A stretch of 64,000 nt of DNA from DATBQN01 sp963755825 (GCA_963755825.1 CAVWLA010000003.1:1364001-1428000); one strand, 5' to 3'. Numbered from the stretch's first letter, positions 27,755 to 36,288 are shown. The notes: generated by a model from the letters alone, not told the origin. Program-made: numbers and translations.

Positions 27755-30700
27755 TCAGAGCCGCGCGATGGCGGCCTTCCGGGCCAGCTGCAGCACCTTG
27801 GCGTCGGGGTCGACGAGGAAAGTCTGCGGCTCGAAGGGGCAGGAGAAGGTCACCGTCGCCGACTCCCCGGCACCGAGGGTGATCGTCTGCCGTGCCTCCT
27901 GGTACTCGGCGCCCTTCTTCGGCTTGGCGGCGAAGCGCTCGCCGCGGATCGCGGCGACCTCGAGCGGCATCCTGCCGCTGCCGATGTTCTTGACCGCGAC
28001 CGTCGCCTGCCAGCCGCCGCCCGGCAGGCGGCGCTTGCTGGCGCGCTCCAGCCGGTACTCCGGCACCACCACCTGGAAGTACCACTGCTGGACGAAGCGG
28101 TCGAAGGCCGCCGGGTCCGCCGCGAAGGGGCGCAGCGTCGCCACGAGGTCCTGCAGCACCGGGTAGTCCGGCCCGTCTTCGTACTTCGCCATGAAAGCCC
28201 GCAACCCGGCGAGCGCCCGCTCGCGCCCCATCTCCTGCGAGAGCATCCACATCACCCAGCCGCCCTTGTCGTAGGTGACCGTGGTGTCTCCCTGGCGGGC
28301 GCCGTTGATCTTCACCAGCGGCTTCTCGGCGTCGACGTGGCGGGAGTTGCCGTACTGCTCCTCGATCCGCTTGCAGAACTCGATGCGCGCCTCGAGACCG
28401 AGGACCTTGTCGGTGAGCAGGATGGTCGAGAAGTGCGCCATCCCCTCGGAGAGGATGTTGCCGCCGGGGCCCTCGCCGGGGGTGAGGATGTTGCCCCACC
28501 ACTGGTGCGCGCTCTCGTGGGCGGTGACCAGGAAGACGGCGTTGGTCTTGACGTCGCTCTTGGTGAGGAAGCCGATCCCCTCCGAGAAGCTGATGTCGGT
28601 GGGGAAACCCTGGGCGTAGCCGGCGAGGTCGGGGAACTCGGAGAGCTTGAGCTGCCGCCAGGGGAAGGGGTGGAACCACTCCGCGTAATAGCGCCGCGCG
28701 GCGTCGAGGGCGCGCAGCATCTCCGGGACGTTCCCGGCGTGCGCCGGGTGGTAGAAGATCTCCGTGCCCTGGCCGCTCTTCGTCTGCCAGCGGCCGGCGA
28801 TGACGTTGAAGAAGCGCACCGGGTGATCGCTCACCCAGAGCGCCGTCCGCCGGCCGCCCCTGACCTCGTCGCTGGCCAGCGTCCCCACCGAGTTGTAGGT
28901 GTAAGCGGCGGGTCCGCTCACCCGGATGCGGGTGGGGAAGGCATGGCTGCTGCCGAAGGCCGGCGGCGTCTTGCCGACGTAGAAGTCGTCGGTGTACTCC
29001 TTCGGCTCGTAGTCGTTCTCCTTCTTCTTGATGCCGATCTCCGGCACGTAGCCGACGACGGGGGTGAAGCTCGGCGAGAAGCTGGTCAGCACGACGCCGG
29101 AGGGGAGGATGAACTCCTCCATGCCGCCGCCGTTCTTGGTGCCGCCGCCCGGCAGCGTGCCCGTGCAGTCGAAGCCGACCTCGATCTCGTCGCCCGGCTT
29201 GAGCGGCGCCGGCGGTGTGAAGACGAACAGCGACGAGCGGTCCTCCGGCTTGTAGGGCTTGCCGGCGAAGGTCCAGGTGACGCTCTTCCAGTGCGGTCCG
29301 CCGGTCAGGGCGAAGCGCTCCAGCGGCACGTCGCGGTCGTTGATCAGCCGATAGCGGCCGCGGTCGTGGAACCAGTGCCGGCCGGGCTCCAGGGTGAGGT
29401 CGAGGTCGACCGCGGCGAGCGACGGCTGCGGCGCGTCCTTCCAGGTGCCCAGGTTCTGCTGCCAGTAATCCCGCTGCTTCTTCTCCATCTCGCCGCCCTG
29501 GAAGCCGTGGAACACGGCGAGCCCCAGGGCGATCATGGCGATGGCCGGCACCACGACGTAGGGGGCGAGGCCGAGCGCCAAGCGGCCGATGCGCCGTCCG
29601 GTCAGCCGCTCGGCGATCCCCATGGCGTCCGGCTGGCGGCGGCGGAAGGCGCGCACGGCGATCGCCCAGAAGAGCGCCGCGAGGCCGAGGGCGAGCAGAC
29701 GGTTGAGCAGCAGTGCCCGGCGGTCGATCTCGAAGATGCCGAGGTCGCTCCAGCGCAGCGTGCTCCACATCATCCAGTTGCCGACCCAGTTCATCTTGCC
29801 GACGGCCTGCCGGTAGAGGGTGAGGGTGAGCACCCCCAGGGCCACGCCGTAGGTCAGGTAGCGCGAGCCGCCGAGCGCCTGGACCGCGGTGACGAAGGCG
29901 GTCCAGAGCAAGAAGGTGGGGAGGAGGAGGAGCCCCCAGACGAGCGCGAAGGGCCACAGCTCGATCCGCACCTGCCCCTGGATCAGCAGGGCGATCAGGC
30001 AGCCGACGAGCGTGGCGCCGACGACCGCGGCGCCCACCAGGCTGTTGGCGAGGGCCTTGCCGGCGAGGAGCGGCCCGCTCTCCGCCGGCGTCGAATAGAG
30101 GACCGGGCCGAAGCCTGTGGCCCGCTCCCGCTCGATCGATTCCGCGGTGTAGAAGAGCAGCAGCGTGCAGAGGAGGAAGGTGAGGGTGTTGAAGCAGCGC
30201 ACCGCGAGGTTGCCCGGGGTGAGCAGCAGCTCGGTCTGGAAGGCGCCGAGGGCGAGCAGGTTGCTGCCCAGCGTCTGCAGCAGGATGAGGGGGATGAAGA
30301 TGTAGAGGCCGAGCTGGCTCCACAGGGCGCGCGTCTCGGCGCGCGCCACCCACCAGGTGGAGCCCCAGAAGCCGGGCCGCTTCATCCTGCCGAGGTCGCC
30401 GATCGCCCGGCGTCCCGCCGGCGCGGCGGCGAGCGCCGCCGCCGCGCGATCCTGCCGCCGCCGCGAGCGCCGGCTCTCCCGCACCGTGCCGCCGCCCGCC
30501 CGCCGCGCGTAGTGACGCGCCGCGAAAACGATGCCGAGGACGCCCAGGGAGAGGAAGAGGAGCCGGTTGATGAGGAAGGTGACGTCGAACCCGATCGGCG
30601 TCTTGTTGAGGAAGTCGACCCCGCGGTCGAGCTTCAGCCAGGTTTCGTTCAGCCAGCGGAAGCCGGCGGCGTCGAAGACCATCAGCACGCGGTTGATCCG

Positions 30701-31369
30701 CGGGTCGAGCCAGGTCGGCGCCCAGTCCCAGAGGAAGAAGCCGTTGATGAGGAAGAGGGCGATGGGGAAGAGGAAGACGAGGATCGGGCGGCGGAAGCGC
30801 TCGCCGAGGTAGAAGGCGACGCCGATGAAGAAGATCAGCGTCGGCAGCGCGAAGGTGAGCGCCGGCCGCAGGTAGTTGGCGAGGAGGAACGGCCCGCGCA
30901 CCTCGGCCGCCGCGGCGTTCGGCGCCACCTGGTACCAGAAGATCATCATCACGACGTGCAGGCCGAGGACGCCGGTGAAGGCGGTGAGGAGGGCGAGGAG
31001 CTTCCCCCACACGTACTCGGCTGGCTGGAGCGGCGTCGCGGCGATGATCTCCGCCACCCGCTGCTCGTCGTCCTCGATCACCGACATGCCGGCGGCGACG
31101 GAGACGAAGAAGCCGTAGATCAGCGACACCAGGAGGGTGAGGAGAAAGGCGATGTTGAACTCCGAGTTGAGCCACGCCTTCCTGCCGCCGACCGAGGAAT
31201 CCCCCGAGCTGATCGACACGCTGCCCGTCGACATCGCCCAGCACATCAGGGCGACGATCACCACCAGCACCCAGAAGATCGGCCGCTTGAGGGTGTGGCG
31301 GAGGGTCATCCCGTAGACGGCGCGGAAGCGGTCGCCGCCGCGCCGGGGAGAGCTCGCTGTCGAGCTCAC
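27755..31369 (-). CDS. ABC permease fused to an M1-family aminopeptidase
   Basis: A 1204-residue inner-membrane protein. The first ~600 residues hold two ABC-2-type permease halves, each starting with a cytoplasmic stretch and about six membrane helices (RPIFWVLVVIVALMCWAM first; LGLYIFIPLILLQTLG in the second half), separated by a basic linker rich in Arg/Ala. The remaining ~600 residues are an M1 metallopeptidase domain with HESAHQWWG near residue 950 and the third zinc ligand Glu about 20 residues later in ILSEGMAHFST. Translation starts at GTG, overlapping the stop of the ATPase gene by 4 bp (GTGA). Such fusions recur in Acidobacteria and Bacteroidetes relatives; the substrate is unknown. 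Confidence 0.9.
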   Translation of the reverse strand: MSSTASSPRRGGDRFRAVYGMTLRHTLKRPIFWVLVVIVALMCWAMSTGSVSISSGDSSVGGRKAWLNSEFNIAFLLTLLVSLIYGFFVSVAAGMSVIEDDEQRVAEIIAATPLQPAEYVWGKLLALLTAFTGVLGLHVVMMIFWYQVAPNAAAAEVRGPFLLANYLRPALTFALPTLIFFIGVAFYLGERFRRPILVFLFPIALFLINGFFLWDWAPTWLDPRINRVLMVFDAAGFRWLNETWLKLDRGVDFLNKTPIGFDVTFLINRLLFLSLGVLGIVFAARHYARRAGGGTVRESRRSRRRQDRAAAALAAAPAGRRAIGDLGRMKRPGFWGSTWWVARAETRALWSQLGLYIFIPLILLQTLGSNLLALGAFQTELLLTPGNLAVRCFNTLTFLLCTLLLFYTAESIERERATGFGPVLYSTPAESGPLLAGKALANSLVGAAVVGATLVGCLIALLIQGQVRIELWPFALVWGLLLLPTFLLWTAFVTAVQALGGSRYLTYGVALGVLTLTLYRQAVGKMNWVGNWMMWSTLRWSDLGIFEIDRRALLLNRLLALGLAALFWAIAVRAFRRRQPDAMGIAERLTGRRIGRLALGLAPYVVVPAIAMIALGLAVFHGFQGGEMEKKQRDYWQQNLGTWKDAPQPSLAAVDLDLTLEPGRHWFHDRGRYRLINDRDVPLERFALTGGPHWKSVTWTFAGKPYKPEDRSSLFVFTPPAPLKPGDEIEVGFDCTGTLPGGGTKNGGGMEEFILPSGVVLTSFSPSFTPVVGYVPEIGIKKKENDYEPKEYTDDFYVGKTPPAFGSSHAFPTRIRVSGPAAYTYNSVGTLASDEVRGGRRTALWVSDHPVRFFNVIAGRWQTKSGQGTEIFYHPAHAGNVPEMLRALDAARRYYAEWFHPFPWRQLKLSEFPDLAGYAQGFPTDISFSEGIGFLTKSDVKTNAVFLVTAHESAHQWWGNILTPGEGPGGNILSEGMAHFSTILLTDKVLGLEARIEFCKRIEEQYGNSRHVDAEKPLVKINGARQGDTTVTYDKGGWVMWMLSQEMGRERALAGLRAFMAKYEDGPDYPVLQDLVATLRPFAADPAAFDRFVQQWYFQVVVPEYRLERASKRRLPGGGWQATVAVKNIGSGRMPLEVAAIRGERFAAKPKKGAEYQEARQTITLGAGESATVTFSCPFEPQTFLVDPDAKVLQLARKAAIARL

Positions 31370-32352
31370 AGGGCGGCTCCGGCAGCGTCGGCGCCGGCGG
31401 AGGGCGGCGCGGCGACCGGCGGCGGCGCCTCGGGGCTCGCCGGCGCTGGCATGGCGGGTGCCCCCGCCGCCGCCTGCTCGGCGTCCTGCATGAGCAGGAG
31501 ATAGGCGTCCTCGAGGGTCGCCGGCACCGGCTCGAAGCCCGCCGGCGGCTGTCCGGACGGCTCGTAGATGCGCACCCGGTTCTTCCCCTCGACGAGGATC
31601 GCCTGGGTGATCCGCCGCTCGCGCGCCAGCGCGTCGAGCTCGGAGCCGGCGACGCGGCCCTCGTAGACGTGGCCGGCGATCGCCGCGCGCGCCGCGCCGG
31701 GCGAGGTCTCGGCGACCAGCCGGCCCTTCCTGATGACGGCGAAGCGCGGGCAGAGGACAGCCACGTCCTCGACGATGTGGGTGGAGAGCAGCACGATGCG
31801 CTCCTCGGCGAGCTCCGCCAGGAGGCGATAGAAGCGCAGGCGCTCCTCCGGATCGAGGCCGGCGGTGGGCTCGTCGACGACGATCAGCCGCGGGTTGCCG
31901 GCGATCGCCTGGGCGATCCCCAGGCGCTGGCGCATGCCCCCCGAGTAGCCCTTCACCTTGCGCTTCGCCGCGGAGCCCAGGTTGACCCGCTCGAGGAGGT
32001 CGCGAGCGAGCGCCGCCAGGCCGCCCTTCCCCGGCGCCTCGATCCCCTTCAGCCGCAGCAGGTAGACCAGCATCGCCTCGCCGGTCAGGTGGGGGTAGAA
32101 GCCAAATTCCTGCGGCAGGTAGCCGAGACGGGTGCGCAGCTCGCGCGGCGACGCCAGGGTGTCGATGCCGTCCAGGCGCACCGAGCCGGAGGTCGGCTCG
32201 AGAAGGCCGGCGAGGATGCGCATCAGCGTCGTCTTGCCGGCGCCGTTCGGCCCCAGCAGGCCGAACATTCCCTGCGGCACGCCGAGGGTGATCCCCTGCA
32301 GCGCCGTCACGGGGCCGGGATAGATTTTGACGAGGTTCTGGATCTCGAGCAT
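31366..32352 (-). CDS. ABC transporter ATP-binding protein
   Basis: A 328-residue ATPase of the ABC-2 (drug/Na-export-like) type: Walker A GPNGAGKTTLM, Q-loop YLPQEFGFYPHLT, signature YSGGMRQRLGIAQ, Walker B LIVVDEPTAGLD and the H-loop LLSTHIVEDV are intact. A C-terminal accessory segment of about 100 residues ends in a Pro/Ala-rich tail. The GGAGACCTCC ribosome site before ATG 32352 decides the start; the longer frame to 32439 crosses the promoter. The downstream gene, a permease-aminopeptidase fusion, overlaps by 4 bp, so these two proteins make the complete transporter. Confidence 0.93.
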   Translation of the reverse strand: MLEIQNLVKIYPGPVTALQGITLGVPQGMFGLLGPNGAGKTTLMRILAGLLEPTSGSVRLDGIDTLASPRELRTRLGYLPQEFGFYPHLTGEAMLVYLLRLKGIEAPGKGGLAALARDLLERVNLGSAAKRKVKGYSGGMRQRLGIAQAIAGNPRLIVVDEPTAGLDPEERLRFYRLLAELAEERIVLLSTHIVEDVAVLCPRFAVIRKGRLVAETSPGAARAAIAGHVYEGRVAGSELDALARERRITQAILVEGKNRVRIYEPSGQPPAGFEPVPATLEDAYLLLMQDAEQAAAGAPAMPAPASPEAPPPVAAPPSAGADAAGAAL

Positions 32353-32403
32353 GGAGGTCTCCTGCGGCGGGAAGGTCCGCAGCGTGTAATACGCAGCAGT
32401 GAA

Positions 32404-32423
32404 CCGTTGGTTACGGCCAACGG
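32404..32423. promoter_or_regulatory. Inverted repeat in the divergent ABC/DUF1684 control region
   Basis: CCGTTGG-TTACGG-CCAACGG (7-bp arms, 6-bp spacer) lies where the -35 region of a minus-strand promoter with TATTAC (32391 to 32386) would be, between the ABC operon and the divergent DUF1684 gene. It is a candidate operator; no regulator gene is adjacent. Confidence 0.4.
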
Positions 32424-32503
32424 CGGGAGGCGATGGCAACCGGTCCTCCTTACGTTATCCTGGAGCGTCGCCGGCGGGATGGCCGGCGCGGAGATCAAGC
32501 CCC

Positions 32504-33478
32504 ATGAGAGACCGGTTCGCCCTCTGCCTCGCCGCCCTCGCCCTCCTCGTCGCGCTCCCTGCCCAGGCGGCCGGGAACGCCACCCCCGCCACCGGCTCCG
32601 CCGAGGATGCGGCGGCCGCCAAGCCGGCCGCCGCGGCGGTTCCGGAGGCCTACGAGAAGGAGATCGCGGCCTGGCGCGCCACGCGCGAGGCGGGGCTCCG
32701 CAAGCCCGACGGCTGGCTGACGCTGATCGGCCTCTTCTGGCTGGAGGAGGGCGACAACCGCTTCGGCAGCGGCGCCGGCAACAAGGTGGTCTTCCCCGCC
32801 GGCTCGGCGCCGGAGGTGGCGGGAACCTTCACGCGGCATGGCAAGGAGGTCACCGTCGCGGCGGCCCCCGGCGCCGCGCTGACCCACGACGGCAAGCCGG
32901 TGACGACGCTCTCCCTGACGCCGGGCGCCGACGGCCGGCCGGTCGGCCTCGAGCTCGGCTCGCTGCGCTTCTTCATCATCGGGCGCGGCGACCGGCTGGG
33001 CGTGCGCGTCAAGGACACCAAGAGCACCACCCTGGCCGCCTTCCGCGGCCTCGACGACTACCCCATCCGGCCGGACTGGCGCGTCGAAGCCCGCTTCGAG
33101 CCAGCCGAGGCGTCGCGCAAGATCCCCATCGTCAACATCCTGGGGCAGATCGAGGACACCCCCTCGCCGGGGACGGTGGTCTTCGAGAAGGACGGCAAGA
33201 CCTACCGGATCGACGCCCTGAGCGGCGGCGACGACGGCTCTCTCTTTCTCATCTTCGGCGACCAGACCAACGGCCGCGACACCTACGGCGCCGGCCGCTT
33301 CCTCGACGCCGACGCGCCCAAGGGCGGCCACCTGGTGGTCGATTTCAACAAGGCCTACAACCCGCCCTGCGCCTTCACCTCCTTCGCCACCTGCCCGCTG
33401 CCGCCGAAGCAGAACAAGCTGGCGATCGCCGTCGAAGCCGGCGAGAGAAAGTACGGCGACGGGCACGACGCCTGGTAG
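32504..33478 (+). CDS. DUF1684 family secreted protein
   Basis: A 324-residue exported protein with a signal peptide (FALCLAALALLVALPAQAAG), a low-complexity Ala/Pro linker and a DUF1684 domain of unknown function. Typical segments are EIAAWRATREAGLRKPDGWL, IGLFWLEEGDNRFGSG, DDYPIRPDWRVEARFEP, and the C-terminal KGGHLVVDFNKAYNPPCAFT with FATCPLPPKQNKLAIAVEAGE, the last being the most conserved part of the family. The C-terminus is close to the family end, so the gene is complete. The ATG at 32504 was chosen for the signal peptide; no strong ribosome site is seen. It is divergent from the ABC operon and shares its control region. Confidence 0.85.
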   Translation: MRDRFALCLAALALLVALPAQAAGNATPATGSAEDAAAAKPAAAAVPEAYEKEIAAWRATREAGLRKPDGWLTLIGLFWLEEGDNRFGSGAGNKVVFPAGSAPEVAGTFTRHGKEVTVAAAPGAALTHDGKPVTTLSLTPGADGRPVGLELGSLRFFIIGRGDRLGVRVKDTKSTTLAAFRGLDDYPIRPDWRVEARFEPAEASRKIPIVNILGQIEDTPSPGTVVFEKDGKTYRIDALSGGDDGSLFLIFGDQTNGRDTYGAGRFLDADAPKGGHLVVDFNKAYNPPCAFTSFATCPLPPKQNKLAIAVEAGERKYGDGHDAW

Positions 33479-33524
33479 ATCAGGCGAAGCGCCGACGGCA
33501 GAGCGGAATCTCGGCCACGAGCGC

Positions 33525-33707
33525 GGAAACTTTCAAAGTTCCCTCTGCCAAAACGATCGGAGCGAGGGAATTTTTGATTTTCCCTCGCTCCAAGCGAAGA
33601 ATGAGAGGGAAATTCCGATTTTCCTCCGCTCCGGCCGCCGCGGCGAAGGGAAAATTCAAAATTCCCGCGCTACAAACGCTTTGGGCGAGGGAATTTTTGA
33701 TTTTCCC
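33525..33707. repeat. AT-rich direct-repeat array with hairpins
   Basis: Two 60-bp copies (33525-33584 and 33648-33707) agree at 46 of 60 positions by hand count and their last 23 bases are identical (from GCGAGGGAATTT to GATTTTCCC). A third, weaker unit (AGGGAAATTCCGATTTTCC) lies between. The spacing is 123 bp, a multiple of three, and the block stays open for 82 codons on the minus strand and also on the plus strand, giving repeated peptides GKIKNSLA (minus) and AREFLIFP (plus). Base composition is far more AT-rich than the rest of the window. I see no gene I would call here. This fills the only gap over 300 bp (33479-33797). Confidence 0.8.
33559..33591. repeat. Long hairpin inside the AT-rich repeat array
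   Basis: GGAGCGAGGGAA (33559-33570) pairs perfectly with TTCCCTCGCTCC (33580-33591) around the loop TTTTTGATT. It could work as a two-way transcription stop downstream of the DUF1684 gene, although the T-runs are in the loop and not after the stem. Confidence 0.55.
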
Positions 33708-33779
33708 GACGGCCTGAAGAGCCTCCACCTCACCGCGCGCGAGGAGAGCGACCTCGTCGAGTTCCTCAAGTCGCTCTAG
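33705..33779 (+). pseudogene. Remnant 3' end of a gene, cytochrome-c-like tail
   Basis: The frame from 33705 reads PDGLKSLHLTAREESDLVEF followed by LKSL and a TAG stop at 33777-33779. This pattern (Leu-Thr, then acidic residues, DLVxFLKSL, stop) is the usual C-terminus of di-haem peroxidase or other c-type cytochrome proteins. Nothing upstream continues it: the repeat copy ends exactly at 33707. It therefore looks like the tail of a gene whose body was lost or displaced by the repeat. Evidence is only about 24 codons, so family assignment is tentative. Confidence 0.5.
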
Positions 33780-33797
33780 AGCGGCCTCGCTTTCGCA

Positions 33798-34385
33798 TCA
33801 GGGGCGGATCTCCACGGTGACGCCGTTGGGGACGAGGCGCCAGATCTCCTCGATCTCGGCGTCGGTGACCGCCATGCAGCCGCGGGTCCAGTCGCGGACG
33901 CGATGGGCGCCGCCGAGCCAGCCGTAGCCGTTGGGCAGGCCGTGGATCATGATGTCGCCGCCGGGCTCGACACCCTGCTTGCGGGCGCGCGCCCGGTCGG
34001 CGGCGTTGGGATACGAGACGTGGAGCGCGCGGTGGAAGGCGCTCCCCGCGTTGCGGCTGTCGATCGAGTAGATCCCCTCGGGGACGAGATCGTCGCCCTG
34101 GCGGGTCTTCGCGCCGGCACCGCCGCGGCCGAGGGCCACCCGATAGACCTTGAGGACGCGGCCGCCGCGCAGCAGGCTGAGCCGATGCGCGGCCTTTTCG
34201 ACCAGCACCCGGTCGGCGGGGCCCTCCACACGAGATGCTGCCGGCGGGCTCGCCGCCGCGGATGCGAGCGGTGCGGCGAGAACGAAGGCGAAGAGCGCCA
34301 TGAGCAGGAGAAGGGGGGAACGGCGGACGAGCGCACCCGAGGCGCTCGGTGAGGAGACCGGCTGGCGCGGCGCCCGAGGTTCCAC
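33798..34385 (-). CDS. L,D-transpeptidase (YkuD family), short exported form
   Basis: A 195-residue exported YkuD-domain protein, expected to form 3-3 cross-links in peptidoglycan or attach proteins to it. After a basic N-terminus and signal segment (LLLLMALFAFVLAAPLASAA) come VLVEKAAHRLSLLRGGRVLK, GIYSIDSRNAGSAFH, and the active-site block IMIHGLPNGYGWLGG with DWTRGCMAVTDAEIEEIW, holding the catalytic His and Cys. Start is GTG at 34385, chosen because a TAAGAT -10 box ends 6 bp before it. It lies just downstream of an M23 peptidase and a larger L,D-transpeptidase on the same strand but has its own promoter. Confidence 0.9.
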   Translation of the reverse strand: MEPRAPRQPVSSPSASGALVRRSPLLLLMALFAFVLAAPLASAAASPPAASRVEGPADRVLVEKAAHRLSLLRGGRVLKVYRVALGRGGAGAKTRQGDDLVPEGIYSIDSRNAGSAFHRALHVSYPNAADRARARKQGVEPGGDIMIHGLPNGYGWLGGAHRVRDWTRGCMAVTDAEIEEIWRLVPNGVTVEIRP

Positions 34386-34391
34386 GGCGCA

Positions 34392-34397
34392 ATCTTA
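34392..34397 (-). promoter_or_regulatory. -10 box TAAGAT, leaderless GTG start
   Basis: On the minus strand TAAGAT (34397 to 34392) ends 6 bp before the GTG start of the L,D-transpeptidase gene; no ribosome site intervenes. Confidence 0.5.
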
Positions 34398-34444
34398 GCT
34401 CGGAGTGTCGATCCCTCGATGCCCGCCCGCTCCGCCCCGTGCCC

Positions 34445-35188
34445 CTACCTCGCCGGCGTCGCCTCCTCGCCCGAGCTGCGCAGGATGGGGAAGGGGTTGA
34501 TCGGCGTCCCCTTCCACCACTGCTTCTCCGCCGTCAGGCGGGTGATCTCGAAGTGGAGGTGCGGCGTGTCGGGGGGAGCGTCGCCGGTGGTGCCGACGTA
34601 GCCGAGGAGCTGGCCGCGGCGGATCCTGTCTCCCTGCTTCAACCCCTCGGCGTAGTGATCCAGGTGCGCGTAGTAGTAGATGTAGTCGGTCGAGGGATCG
34701 AGCTGGTAGATGGTCAGGCCGCCGCGCACGCTGGTGAAGAGCTTGGCGATCGAGCCGTCCTCGACGGCGAGAATCGGCGTGTCGCGCGGCGCCAGGATAT
34801 CGATGGCGTTGTGCAGCCGGCCGCCCGAGCGGCCGTCGGTGTAGGAGTCGACCAGGCTCTGCCGCCGCACCCCCTGCACCGGGATGAGCAGCTGGCGCCG
34901 CGTGAGGTTCTGGAAATCGTCGGGTCCGGGCGCCGGAACGGCGGCGGAATTGCCGGACGGCGCGGCGCTGGGCGGCTCCACGGGTGGAGACGGCGAGGGG
35001 AGAGGGTTCGCCGGCTCTGCCGCCGGCGGTGCCACGACGGCGCCCGGCGGGCTCGACGGGATCTCGGCGCCGCGCCGCCCGGCGCCGTAGAACCAGACGA
35101 TGAGGAGGACCGTCGCCGCGCCGAGCGCGAAGCCGCCGAGAGCCGCGAAGCCGACCGGACGCCTCGGGCGCTCCGGCTCGGGGCTCAT
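34445..35188 (-). CDS. M23-family peptidase, membrane-anchored
   Basis: A 247-residue protein with a short cytoplasmic N-terminus, one membrane helix (FAALGGFALGAATVLLIVWF), a Pro/Ser/Ala-rich linker (about residues 45-90) and an M23 (LytM-like) peptidase domain in the periplasm. The zinc-site motifs are partly divergent: LHNAIDILAPRDTPI takes the place of the usual HxGxDxxxP, with His and Asp kept, and TPHLHFEI carries the HxH pair. It should cut peptidoglycan stem peptides or act as an activator. Its ATG overlaps the stop of the upstream L,D-transpeptidase gene by 4 bp (ATGA), so the two cell-wall enzymes are made together. Confidence 0.88.
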   Translation of the reverse strand: MSPEPERPRRPVGFAALGGFALGAATVLLIVWFYGAGRRGAEIPSSPPGAVVAPPAAEPANPLPSPSPPVEPPSAAPSGNSAAVPAPGPDDFQNLTRRQLLIPVQGVRRQSLVDSYTDGRSGGRLHNAIDILAPRDTPILAVEDGSIAKLFTSVRGGLTIYQLDPSTDYIYYYAHLDHYAEGLKQGDRIRRGQLLGYVGTTGDAPPDTPHLHFEITRLTAEKQWWKGTPINPFPILRSSGEEATPAR

Positions 35189-36288
35189 GGCTCGAAGACG
35201 ACCTGGGTCCCCGGCCGCACCATGGCGGCGACCGCCTGGGCGTCCCAGTTGGTCATCCGCACGCAGCCGTGCGAGGTGGTCTTGCCGATCAGGCTCGGCT
35301 CGGGCGTGCCGTGGATGCCGTAGTGCTCCTTGGAGAGGTCGATCCACACCACACCTACCGGGTTGTTGGGGCCCGCCGGCACCGTCGCCTTGGTGTCGGT
35401 CGCCTTGGCGTCCCAGAAGAGCTTGGGGTTGTAGTGGAAGACCGGGGCGCGGGAGACGCCGTTGACCTTCCAGGTCCCCAGCGGCAGCGGATCGTGCTCG
35501 CTCCCCGAGGTGACCGGAGCGAAGTAGACGACGTCGTCGCCGTGCTCGACGGAGAGCGACGAGCGCGACTTCGAGACGACGATCCGCAGGTCGGCCGGCA
35601 AGTTGCCGCGGTCGGGCAGCGGCTGGTCGCGCGTCCACGGCGTGAAGGGCGGCACGTTGGGCACGCGGATGGTCACGCCGGCGGCGGCGAAATCGACCCC
35701 GCGGTTGAGCGACTGGAGGAACTGCGGCGTGCAGTGAAACTTCTCGGCGAGGAGCTCGAGCGGCGAGGAGTAGGAGAGCGCCGGCAGCTTCGCCTGGTCC
35801 TCGAGGCTGTGCGGGATCTGCGGCAGGAAGGGGCCGGCGACGTCGGCGGCATCGATGGTGTAGAGGATCAACGTCTGCTGGCCCGCCGCGGCGACCAGGT
35901 TCTGCCAGGTCGCCGCGTCGACCGCCGCGGAGACCGGCAGCGCGTGCGCCGACTGGAAGGCCGCCAGCGCCCGCTTGGTGTTCGAGCCGCCCTTGCCGTC
36001 GATCGCGCCGGGCGAAAAGCTGGCGCGGTCGAGGAGGATCTGCAGGTCGGCGAGCGACTTGGGGTTGGCGGGCGGCAGGTTGGCGGCCGGCGGCGGCTGA
36101 ACCGGTGCCGCAGCGGGCGGATTCGGGCTCGCCGGCGGCTGAGCTCCCGGCGGCACCGGAGCCTGCGCTGCCGGCTGCGCTGGCGGCACCGGCGCCTGCG
36201 CCGGACGGAGGACGGGAGCGCCCTGCGCGGCGAGCGCGAAGGGCGCGGCGAAAAGGAGTAAGGCGAACGCGGCGGATCGCAGGATCAT
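35185..36288 (-). CDS. L,D-transpeptidase with peptidoglycan-binding domain
   Basis: A 367-residue exported transpeptidase. Order of parts: signal peptide (MILRSAAFALLLFAAPFALA), a Pro/Ala/Gln-rich linker to about residue 75, a peptidoglycan-binding type 1 domain (LADLQILLDRASFSPGAIDGK...NTKRALAAFQ), a LysM-like middle segment (LLAEKFHCTPQFLQSLN), and a YkuD catalytic domain with HGTPEPSLIGKTTSHGCVRM where His and Cys are catalytic. A GGAG site precedes the ATG. It is the first gene of a two-gene unit with an M23 peptidase, which points to coordinated cutting and re-linking of peptidoglycan (inference). Confidence 0.92.
   Translation of the reverse strand: MILRSAAFALLLFAAPFALAAQGAPVLRPAQAPVPPAQPAAQAPVPPGAQPPASPNPPAAAPVQPPPAANLPPANPKSLADLQILLDRASFSPGAIDGKGGSNTKRALAAFQSAHALPVSAAVDAATWQNLVAAAGQQTLILYTIDAADVAGPFLPQIPHSLEDQAKLPALSYSSPLELLAEKFHCTPQFLQSLNRGVDFAAAGVTIRVPNVPPFTPWTRDQPLPDRGNLPADLRIVVSKSRSSLSVEHGDDVVYFAPVTSGSEHDPLPLGTWKVNGVSRAPVFHYNPKLFWDAKATDTKATVPAGPNNPVGVVWIDLSKEHYGIHGTPEPSLIGKTTSHGCVRMTNWDAQAVAAMVRPGTQVVFEP

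Noticed and set aside
33480..33728. 82-codon minus-strand frame in the repeat block
   Set aside because: It consists of the repeat units and has no ribosome site or known domain; kept as a property of the repeat, not as a gene.
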